From assembly GCA_009780485.1 (NCBI GenBank), contig WQZZ01000010.1:1-34476 (forward strand): 34,476 bases of DNA, in the 5' to 3' direction. Positions 24,398 to 32,624 of the stretch are shown here, in pieces. The notes below the pieces were generated by a model. The model saw nothing but the letters and a program-made list of their open reading frames with translations. It did not search any database and had not been told where the DNA came from. Source of the DNA: Defluviitaleaceae bacterium (GTDB taxonomy: Bacteria > Bacillota > Clostridia > Lachnospirales > WRAX01). The translations under genes and the position numbers were made by a program. The first letter of the stretch is position 1. Every line of letters starts with the position of its first letter.

Positions 24398-25696
24398 ATG
24401 TATGACAATAAAATCATAACCATAGACCAAGCCGTCAAACTTGTTAAATCTGATTATCATATTGTCACGGGGCTTGGTGCTGTCGAGGCCCGTGACTTTA
24501 TGGAAAATTTGCACCACATTGCAGGGGATGTTCGCAATGTGACCATAACTAACTGCCTGCCAATGTCTGGCGGGCAGTTTATGGATGCAGAGTTTTCGGA
24601 CAGCTTTAATATTGACGGTTGGTTTTACAGTGGGGGATTACGCTCTGCTCATAAAAACGGCAATGTAAGCTTTGTGCCAAATCACTTGCATTTGGCAGGG
24701 GAAAAGCGACTTTTCCATGCTAAGCCCAATATTTATGTTGGGGTGGCGACCATGCCTGACAAACACGGCTATATGTCCCTGTCACTGAGTAATACCTATG
24801 AAAGACGGATGATTGAGGCGGCTGACATTGTAATTTTGGAGATTAACCCAAAATTCCCCCGTACTTTTGGGGATTTGGAAGTTCATGTGGATGAAGTTGA
24901 CTATCTCGTTGAGACAGATTATGGCCCGCCCATCATCCCCGACAGCGAGCCTAGTGAAAAAGACCGTATAATCAGCAAATATATCACCGAATATATAAAT
25001 GATGGGGATTGTTTGCAACTTGGCATCGGAAGTATTCCAAATGCCGTGGCGGAAGGGCTGGTGGACAAAAAAGACCTTGGTATACACACAGAAATGCTTG
25101 GTTCTGGACTTATGAAGCTTGCAAAACTTGGTGTTGCTAATGGACGTCACAAAAATTTTTATCCAAACAAACTTGTGGCGACTTTCGCCCTTGGCACACA
25201 GGAATTGTATGACTTTTTGGATGACAACCCAAGTGTGTTAATCCTTGACGGAAATTTTGTCAATGACCCCGCCGTCATTGCTCAAAATGACAACCAAATC
25301 AGCATAAACACAACAATTGAGATTGATTTGACGGGTCAGTGTTGTTCTGAATCTCTTGGGCATATGCAGTTTAGCGGTACAGGCGGGCAAGCGGACACAG
25401 TTATTGGGGCGCAAAAGTCCAAAAATGGTAAAAGCTTTATCGCCCTACATTCGACGGCGATGGTGCGTGGGACAGATGGTGAACGCCATGAGGTATCAAA
25501 AATCGTAGCAACCCTAAAACCTGGGGCAATCGTTTCTTTGTCCCGTAATGACGTGGATTTTGTGGTGACGGAATATGGTGTCGCATCACTTCGTGGCACA
25601 AATGTTAAAGAGCGTGTACATCGTCTTATTGGCATCGCCCACCCAAGTTTCCGTGAAGATTTGATGAAACAAGCAAAAGAGCTTATGTATATCTAA
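24398..25696 (+). CDS. Acetyl-CoA hydrolase/transferase family CoA-transferase (4-hydroxybutyrate or butyryl-CoA:acetate type)
   Basis: This 432-residue family I CoA-transferase has two Rossmann-like halves. The catalytic Glu is Glu232 in GIHTEMLGSG, at the position of Glu238 of the clostridial 4-hydroxybutyrate CoA-transferase. FSGTGGQADTVIGA and VTEYGVASLRGTNVKERVHRLI are conserved family blocks. The enzyme moves CoA between acyl-CoA and acetate (or a related acid) through a glutamyl-CoA intermediate. In this operon it could release butyrate from butyryl-CoA, or activate an imported acid. Sequence alone does not separate butyryl- from 4-hydroxybutyryl-specific members. AGGAGG fits ATG 24398 rather than the track's ATG 24392. 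Confidence 0.9.
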   Translation: MYDNKIITIDQAVKLVKSDYHIVTGLGAVEARDFMENLHHIAGDVRNVTITNCLPMSGGQFMDAEFSDSFNIDGWFYSGGLRSAHKNGNVSFVPNHLHLAGEKRLFHAKPNIYVGVATMPDKHGYMSLSLSNTYERRMIEAADIVILEINPKFPRTFGDLEVHVDEVDYLVETDYGPPIIPDSEPSEKDRIISKYITEYINDGDCLQLGIGSIPNAVAEGLVDKKDLGIHTEMLGSGLMKLAKLGVANGRHKNFYPNKLVATFALGTQELYDFLDDNPSVLILDGNFVNDPAVIAQNDNQISINTTIEIDLTGQCCSESLGHMQFSGTGGQADTVIGAQKSKNGKSFIALHSTAMVRGTDGERHEVSKIVATLKPGAIVSLSRNDVDFVVTEYGVASLRGTNVKERVHRLIGIAHPSFREDLMKQAKELMYI

Positions 25697-25710
25697 GGGG
25701 GTAAAAAATT

Positions 25711-26526
25711 ATGGCTTTTTTTGAAATAAACGGCAAAAATATTTATTATGAAGTCCATGGGGAAGGGACGCCCGTTGTACTGCTAAACGGCATTATGATG
25801 TCCACCCCTAGCTGGCAGATGTTTGTCCCAGCCTTGTCGTCAAATAATAAGCTAATTTTAGTGGATTTTTTTGACCAAGGGCAATCCCATAAGATGGTTG
25901 ACGAGGAATATGACCAGATGTTGCAAGTAAGCGTGGTCAAGAGCTTGCTTGAGCATTTAGGGCTTCCAAAAGCCAATATTGCAGGTGTTTCCTATGGTGG
26001 AAATGTCGCCCTTCGCTTTGCCATTGAGCATCCCCAAATGGTGGATAAACTTGCAATTTTCCACGCCGCCCCAAAAACAGGTGCATGGCTTCGTGACGTG
26101 GGCAAAAGCTGGATTTTAAGTATGGATTGCCCCGAAAATTTTTACAACACGTCAATCCCTGTGATTTATTCGCCAGAGTTTTATAATGGCAACCCAGATT
26201 GGGTGGAGGTGCGTAAAAACTTCTTGACCACCCATGTTTTCACAAACCAAGATTTCATGCAGGCTATGGCACGCCTTAGTCACTCGTCATACAGCTATGA
26301 TGTCAGCGACAAGCTGGACAAAATAACAGCAAAAACCCTAATTGTAGCGGCAGATAGCGACCCGCTAACCCCATATGCAGACCAAAAAGCCCTTAAAGAC
26401 GGCATCAAAGATGCCGAACTTGTCCTTCTACCAAATTGTGGTCACGCTTCAATGTATGAAAAACCAACCCTTTTTGCCAGCCTAATTACTGGCTTTGTAA
26501 ACACAGATTTTACGGGACTTCAATAA
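25711..26526 (+). CDS. Alpha/beta hydrolase
   Basis: This 271-residue cytosolic alpha/beta hydrolase has the nucleophile elbow GVSYGG (Ser94), an acid residue at about Asp217 (ADSDPLTP) and His245 (NCGHASMYEKP). The oxyanion region is LLNGIMMSTPSWQ. The small cap looks like that of lactonases, enol-lactonases or thioesterase-type hydrolases. Position between the CoA-transferase and the acyl-CoA dehydrogenase suggests a substrate entry step (ester, lactone or acyl-CoA hydrolysis). I cannot name the substrate. Start ATG 25711 follows GGGGG. Confidence 0.88.
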   Translation: MAFFEINGKNIYYEVHGEGTPVVLLNGIMMSTPSWQMFVPALSSNNKLILVDFFDQGQSHKMVDEEYDQMLQVSVVKSLLEHLGLPKANIAGVSYGGNVALRFAIEHPQMVDKLAIFHAAPKTGAWLRDVGKSWILSMDCPENFYNTSIPVIYSPEFYNGNPDWVEVRKNFLTTHVFTNQDFMQAMARLSHSSYSYDVSDKLDKITAKTLIVAADSDPLTPYADQKALKDGIKDAELVLLPNCGHASMYEKPTLFASLITGFVNTDFTGLQ

Positions 26527-26544
26527 TATTTGAGGAGGAAAAAT

Positions 26545-27666
26545 ATGGATTTTAGTTTATCAAAAAAACATTTGCTTATGCAAGAATTGTTTCGTCGGTT
26601 TGCCGAAAAAGAAGTAAAACCCCTTGCTGCCGAGGTGGATGAAAAAGAAATTTTTCCATACGGCACTGTGGATTTGCTTGGCAAATACGGGATGCTTGGT
26701 ATCCCATGGTCAGCGGATAATTTGTCATATACCCTATGTGTGGAAGAAATGAGCAAGCATTGTGCAACAACAGGGGTTATTGTGTCTGCCCACACAAGCT
26801 TGTGTGCTGCCCCCATATCCGATTGGGGTACGGCAGAACAAAAGGGGAAATATCTTTCAAAACTTGCCAGCGGAGAATGGCTTGGAGCCTTTGGTCTAAC
26901 TGAAGCTGGAGCGGGGACTGATGCGGCAGGTCAGCAAACAAAAGCCGTCCTTGATGGTGACAATTATATCCTAAACGGCACAAAAATTTTCATCACAAAC
27001 GCCGATGCTGCCCATGTGTATATCATCATCGCCATGACTGACAAAAGCCAAGGAACAAGAGGACTTTCTGCATTTATCGTTGAAAAGGATATGCCTGGTT
27101 TTTCCATTGGCAAAAAAGAGGATAAAATGGGCATCCGTGGCTCTTTGACCTGCGAGCTGATTATGGAAAATTGCATCATCCCTAAGGGAAACTTGCTGGG
27201 CAAAGAAGGGGAAGGCTTCAAAGTCGCCATGAAAACATTGGATGGCGGACGCATCGGAATTGCCGCCCAAGCCCTCGGAATCGCCCAAGGGGCAATTGAC
27301 ACCACCGTGGCATATGTGCGGGAGAGAAAGCAGTTTGGCAAGCGTATTTCCCAATTCCAAAACACACAATTCGAGCTGGCAGATATGCAAACAAAAGTGG
27401 ATGCCGCCCGCCTTTTAACCTATCGTGCTGCAAACCTTAAAGATGCTGGCAAAAAATACACCAGCGAAGCTGCCATGGCGAAACTTTTTGCATCAGAAGT
27501 GGCAAGCGACGTGACACGTCGTTGCCTGCAACTTCACGGCGGATATGGGTATATCCGTGAATATCCTATCGAGCGGATGATGCGTGATGCAAAAATCACC
27601 GAGCTTTATGAGGGTACAAGTGAAGTGCAGAAAATGGTTATTGCTGCTGGTATGAAGGTTAATTAG
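26545..27666 (+). CDS. bcd: Acyl-CoA dehydrogenase (butyryl-CoA dehydrogenase type)
   Basis: This 373-residue FAD enzyme matches the short-chain acyl-CoA dehydrogenases: the N-terminus MDFSLSKKHLLMQELFRRFAEKEVKPLAAEVD, GLTEAGAGTDAAGQQTKA (FAD/substrate site), KIFITNADAA and LQLHGGYGYIREYPIERMMRDAKI. The catalytic base is Glu356 in YEGTSEVQ. It interconverts butyryl-CoA and crotonyl-CoA (or longer/branched homologues) and exchanges electrons with EtfAB, encoded just downstream. The track's TTG start lies within GAGGAGG; ATG 26545 is the correct start. Confidence 0.94.
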   Translation: MDFSLSKKHLLMQELFRRFAEKEVKPLAAEVDEKEIFPYGTVDLLGKYGMLGIPWSADNLSYTLCVEEMSKHCATTGVIVSAHTSLCAAPISDWGTAEQKGKYLSKLASGEWLGAFGLTEAGAGTDAAGQQTKAVLDGDNYILNGTKIFITNADAAHVYIIIAMTDKSQGTRGLSAFIVEKDMPGFSIGKKEDKMGIRGSLTCELIMENCIIPKGNLLGKEGEGFKVAMKTLDGGRIGIAAQALGIAQGAIDTTVAYVRERKQFGKRISQFQNTQFELADMQTKVDAARLLTYRAANLKDAGKKYTSEAAMAKLFASEVASDVTRRCLQLHGGYGYIREYPIERMMRDAKITELYEGTSEVQKMVIAAGMKVN

Positions 27667-27676
27667 GAGGTATTGA

Positions 27677-28468
27677 ATGAAGATAATTGTTTGTGTAAAG
27701 CAAGTGCCAGATACCAACGAGGTGCGTCTTGACCCGAAAACTGGCACATTAATAAGGGAAGGTGTTCCAAGCATCATCAACCCCGATGATTTGTGCGGAA
27801 TTGAGGCAGCCTTGCGTTTGAAAGATGAATATGGTTGTCATGTGACGGCAGTCAGCATGGGACCACCACAAACAGATGTTGCCTTGCGGGAAGCTTTGGC
27901 GATGGGTTGTGACGAAGCGTATTTGGTTTCTGACCGTGCATTTGGCGGGGCGGACACATGGGCAACATCAAGCACGTTGGCAGGGGCAATCAAAAAACTT
28001 GGTTACGATTTGATAATAACAGGCAGACAGGCAATTGACGGGGACACTGCCCAAGTTGGACCGCAAATTGCAGAGCATTTGGGCATCCCGCAAGTAACCT
28101 ATGCCCAAGACATTGAAAAAACCGAGGGCAACGCCCTGATTGTACAACGTCAATATGAAGACAGGTATCAAAAAATCAAAATCAAATGCCCCGCTCTTGT
28201 GACTGCACTTTCAAGTCTTAACAAGCCACGTTATATGTCCGTTGCTGGCGTTGTTTCCGCATATGACACAAAAGAGGTCAAAACCCTCACTTTTGAGGAT
28301 TTGAAAGAATTTGTTAAGGAAGAAAATATCGGACTAAAAGGCTCGCCCACAAAGGTTAAAAAGTCTTTTCCCAAGCAGGTTAAAGCACAAGGCGTCAAGC
28401 ATGAAGTGGACGAAGACGATGCCGTTGAAATTATTGTGAAAAAGCTTAAAGAGCATTTTGTGATTTAG
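27677..28468 (+). CDS. etfB: Electron transfer flavoprotein beta subunit
   Basis: This 263-residue protein begins MKIIVCVKQVPDTNEVRLDPKTGTLIREGVPSIINPDD, the typical EtfB N-terminus. It also has ITGRQAIDGDTAQVGPQIAEHLGIPQVTYA and LSSLNKPRYMSV. In clostridial Bcd/EtfAB complexes it takes NADH electrons and bifurcates them to crotonyl-CoA and ferredoxin; whether this copy bifurcates is inferred from context only. It starts 10 bases after the dehydrogenase, with GGAGG upstream. Confidence 0.95.
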   Translation: MKIIVCVKQVPDTNEVRLDPKTGTLIREGVPSIINPDDLCGIEAALRLKDEYGCHVTAVSMGPPQTDVALREALAMGCDEAYLVSDRAFGGADTWATSSTLAGAIKKLGYDLIITGRQAIDGDTAQVGPQIAEHLGIPQVTYAQDIEKTEGNALIVQRQYEDRYQKIKIKCPALVTALSSLNKPRYMSVAGVVSAYDTKEVKTLTFEDLKEFVKEENIGLKGSPTKVKKSFPKQVKAQGVKHEVDEDDAVEIIVKKLKEHFVI

Positions 28469-28480
28469 GGAGGTGAAATT

Positions 28481-29470
28481 ATGACGGAAAATATTTTGGT
28501 AATTTGCGAACAACGTGACGGCAAGTTTCAAAAAGTTTCTATGGAACTTATCGGCAAGGCACGTCAGTTGATTGAAAAAAAGCAGGGACAAAAGGTTGTT
28601 GCCCTTCTTATGGGTGACAAAATTGCAGAGCTTGCCCAAGATTTGGTTAACCACGGGGCGGACAGGGTTGTTTATGTTGACAATCCAGCTCTCAAAGACT
28701 TTATGACCGAACCTTATACGAAAGCGGCTTGTGCAGTGCTTAAAAGCGAAAATCCCGACATGGTGCTGGTGGGTGCTTCATCCATTGGGCGCGACCTTGC
28801 CCCACGCATTGCCGCCCGCTTAAAAACAGGCTTGACGGCGGATTGCACCACCTTAGAAATCGACGATGAAACGGGCGAGCTTTTGATGACCCGCCCAGCT
28901 TTTGGTGGAAATGTCATGGCGACAATTATCTGCCCAGACCATCGTCCACAAATGGCAACGGTGCGTCCTGGTGTTATGGTTGCCCTTGAACCACAAACCA
29001 AAACAGGTGAGATTGTTGACTTTGATGTGGCTTTTGAAACCTCTGACAGCAATGTGGAAATCCTTGAAACTGTGATGATAGCCAAGGAAACCAAGGACAT
29101 TACGAAGGCAAACATTTTGGTGTCTGGCGGGCGTGGTATTGGCAACAATTTCGCACCCTTGAAAGAACTGGCTGACGTTTTGGGTGGGGAAGTTTCCGCA
29201 TCACGTGCCTCGGTGGATGCTGGGATTGCCTATAAAGATATGCAGGTTGGGCAAACAGGAAAAACCGTACGACCAGATGTATACTTCGCCTTTGGAATAT
29301 CGGGTGCCGTCCAGCATACAGCAGGCATGGAAGAAGCCACCCTAATATTTGCCATAAACAAAGACGCAACGGCACCAATTTTTGATGTGGCAGATGTAGG
29401 TATTGTTGGGGATGCCCACAAAATTATCCCAAAGCTTGTAAATCGCATCAAAAAAGAGAAAAATCTTTAA
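28481..29470 (+). CDS. etfA: Electron transfer flavoprotein alpha subunit
   Basis: This 329-residue protein has the C-terminal FAD-binding ETF domain: SGGRGIGNNFAPLKELADVLGGEVSASRASVDAG, QVGQTGKTVRPDVYFAFGISGAVQH, then INKDATAPIFDVADVGIVGD. There is no N-terminal ferredoxin extension. It forms the heterodimer with EtfB and is the last gene of the cargo operon. The start ATG 28481 follows GGGAGGTG, and 12 bases separate it from etfB. Confidence 0.96.
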   Translation: MTENILVICEQRDGKFQKVSMELIGKARQLIEKKQGQKVVALLMGDKIAELAQDLVNHGADRVVYVDNPALKDFMTEPYTKAACAVLKSENPDMVLVGASSIGRDLAPRIAARLKTGLTADCTTLEIDDETGELLMTRPAFGGNVMATIICPDHRPQMATVRPGVMVALEPQTKTGEIVDFDVAFETSDSNVEILETVMIAKETKDITKANILVSGGRGIGNNFAPLKELADVLGGEVSASRASVDAGIAYKDMQVGQTGKTVRPDVYFAFGISGAVQHTAGMEEATLIFAINKDATAPIFDVADVGIVGDAHKIIPKLVNRIKKEKNL

Positions 29471-30020
29471 TTATCTTCGACCGATGATAAAGTGTCATTT
29501 GGTCAATGGCTTAACTTTGCTAGACTACCGTCACTCCTAATTCCCAAAGTAAAGTAGCGAATAAATTTTATATTTTGAACATGACACACTCATGTCATAG
29601 GCGATAGGAACAAGTTTGAAAAATTGCTCACAATCCTTGAATTTACACACTTTATCAAGAATCAAACACCCAGCCGGCAAGCGAAGAAAAAGTTATGAAT
29701 TTACTGTAAGCGTCGCTATAAATATAGTATGACTAAATATTTCAAAAGATTGATGATTGCCCAAAGCTGAATAACGCTCCTTTTCTCAACTCGGGAAAAG
29801 CAACTAAAGGCATGATTGATTTATCACCATCTAATCAATCATGCCTCTTTCTATTTCACGGCAAAACACCAAAAGGAGGAATTTTTCTGCCTCGGAGAAA
29901 CAAACGCAAGACAGAACCACACAATCATGCTACGTCAATACACGATAGATGTTTTAAGGTTAGTTAGATTTGTAGGAAAATGATGTAAAAAGTTTGATAT
30001 TGAATAAATTGACCCTTTCC
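29471..30020. other. 550-base non-coding gap between etfA and the recombinase gene
   Basis: No gene is visible. It contains a short hairpin ATGACA-CACTCA-TGTCAT (29581-29598), a 6-bp stem CTTTTC/GAAAAG at about 29780-29799, and the strong hairpin at 29808-29846. Two convergent transcripts (etfA and the recombinase) end at its borders. Confidence 0.6.
29808..29846. terminator. Strong hairpin, probable terminator of the cargo operon
   Basis: AGGCATGATTGAT and its exact complement ATCAATCATGCCT flank a 13-base loop, followed by CTTTCTATTT. The 13-bp stem is perfect. The T-tract is interrupted, so termination is likely but not certain. Confidence 0.6.
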
Positions 30021-31646
30021 TCAAAACATCCAACTTATTATTATAACCTGTTCTTTTGTATCAAGGTCTCTCTCTCTGATTTGTATTGTATCAATAAAGT
30101 CATTTATGATTTTATGCGTTAAGATGTCAACCCGCTTGTACTTTTCTAGCAGAATCACCATATTGTCGAAGGTCTTTTTATTTATTTCAATGGCGGTTAA
30201 TTCCTCTTGCAAATACCGCTTCCTGTTGACGTCACTTTGTCGCTCTTTTTCAAAAACTTTCTTAAAGTCCAGAAAATCTTCTTCCGAAATGACACCATTT
30301 AGTTTGTCGGCATAGGACATAGTTATGTTTCTTAGGATGGTTTCAATTTTCGATTCAACTTCAAAGAGTTGCTTTTCAATTTTTGGGCGATTATCGCCAC
30401 CTTGTTCAATGATAGATAGGGCAGAACTTACAATGTCATAAGCATCACCTCCTATGGTTGCATCATTGATTAAACCCCTTATTTTGGTGATAATAGCATC
30501 TTCAATCTTATCCTGACTAATACAATGAGGTGTACACTCTCTCCTTTTGGACATTGCCGAAAGCCTGCATCTTAAGAAGTGTGTTTTGCCATTTCGTGAT
30601 AATCCGCTACGTTGCATGGTGGAACCGCAGTCTGCACACAGAAGCTTACCCGCCAAAATATGGGGCTTTGACTTTTCTGACGGCTTGTTATCGGGGTTGT
30701 TTTTATAGCCTGTGCGTTTGCGGTCTATCAGCTTCTGGACTTTGTGAAACTGATTCTCGTCAATTATGGGAGGGTGGTTGTTCTTTATCACTATCCATTC
30801 ACTCTCGGGGACTTTAGTTGTCTTTTTACTTTTGTAGCTGACCTTTCGCTCTCTACCTTGAATTAATGTTCCTATGTAAGCCTTATTCCTAAGAATCTTA
30901 TTGATGGTATTTGCTGACCATACGCCATACTTAAGGCTGTAAATTCCAGCACTTGGGTTTTCAAAGTTTAGACCCTGATTCTTTTTGTATTGACTTGGCG
31001 TAGGCACTCCTCTTTGGCTAAGAATATGCCCTATTGTGTGAGTTCCATTGCCGTCCAAATACAGGGAGTAGATTTCTTTAACGATTTGAGCGGCCTCTTC
31101 ATCAATAGTCAACTTATGCCTGTCATTTGGGTCTTTAATGTATCCATAGCAGGCAAAAGAACCTAGAAACTGCCCATCCTCCATCTTTTTCTTGAACACA
31201 GCCCTAATATTATCGGACAGGTCCTCGCTATGCCATTCATTGATAAGCCCATATATCTGGCGAGCTTTTTTATTGCCCTTGACATTGGTGTCCACATTAT
31301 CGGTTAGGCTGATGAAGCGTATGCCCCACTCTATAAAGTATCCGTGGATGTATTTTTCTACTAATTCCATGTCTCTGGTAAATCGGGATTGGTGTTTGCA
31401 GATTATGGTGTTAAACTTTCCATCGGCAGCATCTTTAATCATCTGCTTAAACGCTGGTCTGTCCGAAAATCCGCTTAAATCCTCATCAACATAAACATTG
31501 TGTACAAGAAATCCATTGGAAACTGCGTAATCAATCAATAACAACTTCTGATTTTGGATACTTTCGCTATCATCTCCGATATGAACCTTATCTGTGTCCT
31601 CCTTCGATAAACGGCAATAGATGGCCACAATTTCTTGGTTTTGCAT
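30021..31646 (-). CDS. Large serine recombinase (integrase of the island)
   Basis: This 541-residue large serine recombinase starts with the resolvase/invertase catalytic domain (residues 6-150): IVAIYCRLSKED with the nucleophile Ser14, DEDLSGFSDRPAFKQMIKDA and KHQSRFTRDMELVEKYI. A recombinase domain follows (about 170-290, GYIKDPNDRHKLTIDEEAAQIVKEIYSLYLDG). A zinc ribbon (LLCADCGSTMQRSG...LRCR) comes next, and then a coiled coil (about 430-490) that governs synapsis and directionality. These enzymes join attP and attB by double-strand cleavage at a central dinucleotide. The ATG at 31646 after GGGAGGG is preferred; the track start includes the ribosome site. It lies 1 kb from attR and is the only recombinase in the window. 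Confidence 0.95.
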   Translation of the reverse strand: MQNQEIVAIYCRLSKEDTDKVHIGDDSESIQNQKLLLIDYAVSNGFLVHNVYVDEDLSGFSDRPAFKQMIKDAADGKFNTIICKHQSRFTRDMELVEKYIHGYFIEWGIRFISLTDNVDTNVKGNKKARQIYGLINEWHSEDLSDNIRAVFKKKMEDGQFLGSFACYGYIKDPNDRHKLTIDEEAAQIVKEIYSLYLDGNGTHTIGHILSQRGVPTPSQYKKNQGLNFENPSAGIYSLKYGVWSANTINKILRNKAYIGTLIQGRERKVSYKSKKTTKVPESEWIVIKNNHPPIIDENQFHKVQKLIDRKRTGYKNNPDNKPSEKSKPHILAGKLLCADCGSTMQRSGLSRNGKTHFLRCRLSAMSKRRECTPHCISQDKIEDAIITKIRGLINDATIGGDAYDIVSSALSIIEQGGDNRPKIEKQLFEVESKIETILRNITMSYADKLNGVISEEDFLDFKKVFEKERQSDVNRKRYLQEELTAIEINKKTFDNMVILLEKYKRVDILTHKIINDFIDTIQIRERDLDTKEQVIIISWMF

Positions 31647-31745
31647 TTGGGTGGTTCCCTCCCTCATAAATGAAAAGAAGTAGATGCCTACTGACTAAAG
31701 ATATTATATCGCAGCACACAACCTCGGCATAGCTTCATGTACGTT

Positions 31746-31952
31746 TCAAGTTCCCAACTTTTCCTTGCCTGCATTATCAGGATTTTGGGGATGTTTTTTT
31801 GAAGGACAGCTATCCATCCTGATGCCACCTTTCACTGAGCCAAGGTTGTCTTTCACCAAGTGTCCAACAATGATTTTCCTAATGTTTTTGTGCCTCTCCA
31901 CTTCCTCGGTTGACATAAAAATGTCTGAAACAACAATTCTGGCACCTCTCAA
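31746..31952 (-). CDS. Small protein upstream of the recombinase, unknown
   Basis: This 68-residue ORF starts with TTG at 31952 behind GAGGTG (5-base spacing) and reads toward the recombinase gene 100 bases further on. The product is LRGARIVVSDIFMSTEEVERHKNIRK..., basic at the C-terminus. I recognise no family. Its position next to a large serine recombinase is where recombination directionality factors or regulators are often found, which is a reason to test it and not evidence of that role. Confidence 0.45.
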   Translation of the reverse strand: MRGARIVVSDIFMSTEEVERHKNIRKIIVGHLVKDNLGSVKGGIRMDSCPSKKHPQNPDNAGKEKLGT

Positions 31953-32595
31953 ATCATCACCTCAAACTGAGCCACTTATAAAATCTGTATTAATATCTAT
32001 ATTACACCATGGCTTGTTTGCATACTGCAACAGGATTTATGCCTTAAAAATCAATGCCATGACTTAACAGTACATGCCTGTGTTTGCAAATTTTTAGAGT
32101 ACTTTAACAATATGGCGGTAAACGGATGTGTGGCTGTTCGTTCAAATTCCTAATACCTTATGATGGAGATGCTCTAAGTATTATTAAATCATCTTAATTG
32201 CTTATAACAATCCGTTTTCTTTCCAAAATAAAAATCCACAGAAACCGATTAAATCAATTCTGTGCATATAATAATCGAAAAACCAGCCTAATTATATGAC
32301 CAGATAACAATCCAAAATCATGTTATACCAAGAAAACCAGCCATCAATTTTGACAAAAGCAAAAACCTTAAAAAGTAGCAAGGATTGCGTGGATTTTCGA
32401 TAGCCCAATGCCAGAAACATCTACACCTATCAAAATTTAACTACTTACACCTCTTTTAACCGACTTGTACAAGTGGTGCAATAGGCTTGTGCAAGTTTTG
32501 GAAGTTGTTAAAGTGGTCAATCGAATGATTTGAGGTATTTATAGCACCCTTGATGGTCGTGGTGGAAAATCGCACGGTTTGACGGATGCGGAGAT
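31953..32595. other. Gene-poor right end of the island
   Basis: This AT-rich stretch has no convincing gene. A weak minus-strand promoter (TTGCAG, 18 bases, TGTAAT) lies at about 31997-32026 and could serve the small ORF and recombinase. Near the att arm are two related 10-bp palindromes (32464-32495). A short plus-strand open frame around 32530-32654 crosses attR (TLDGRGGKSHGLTDAEM...) and has no clear start. Confidence 0.5.
32464..32495. repeat. Paired 10-bp palindromes near attR
   Basis: CTTGTACAAG (32464-32473, perfect palindrome) and CTTGTGCAAG (32486-32495, one base different) are spaced 22 bases start to start, about two helical turns. This suggests cooperative binding of a dimeric protein on one DNA face, perhaps a regulator or accessory factor of recombination. 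Confidence 0.45.
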
Positions 32596-32624
32596 GGCTA
32601 AGATTATGAAGCTTCCACATGGGT
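32596..32624. repeat. attR: right attP arm plus 8-bp core
   Basis: GGCTAAGATTATGA (32596-32609), 7 bases, then ACATGGGT (32617-32624). The arm is the inverted copy of TGATAATCTTAGCC at 9161-9174 with one mismatch, at the same 7-base distance from the core. The S8 codons for DDNGHGTHV follow to the right. The crossover is predicted at TG 32620-32621. Confidence 0.82.

Larger units (their letters stand above)
9146..32624. mobile_element. 23.5-kb serine-recombinase island integrated in the S8 protease gene
   Basis: Four independent observations define it. First, the S8 gene is cut in two, with halves in the same orientation and correct order on either side. Second, each junction has ACATGGGT (9146-9153 and 32617-32624). 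Third, 7 bases inside each core lies an arm of a 14-bp inverted repeat (9161-9174 and 32596-32609, 13/14 identical). Fourth, a large serine recombinase is encoded near the right end. Cargo is DNA glycosylase, DUF421, SelO, a beta-lactamase-fold/AraC pair, and a CoA/butyrate-type operon with a Liv transporter. No relaxase, type IV secretion or replication genes are present, so if mobile it moves by excision and integration plus an external transfer route. Confidence 0.88.
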
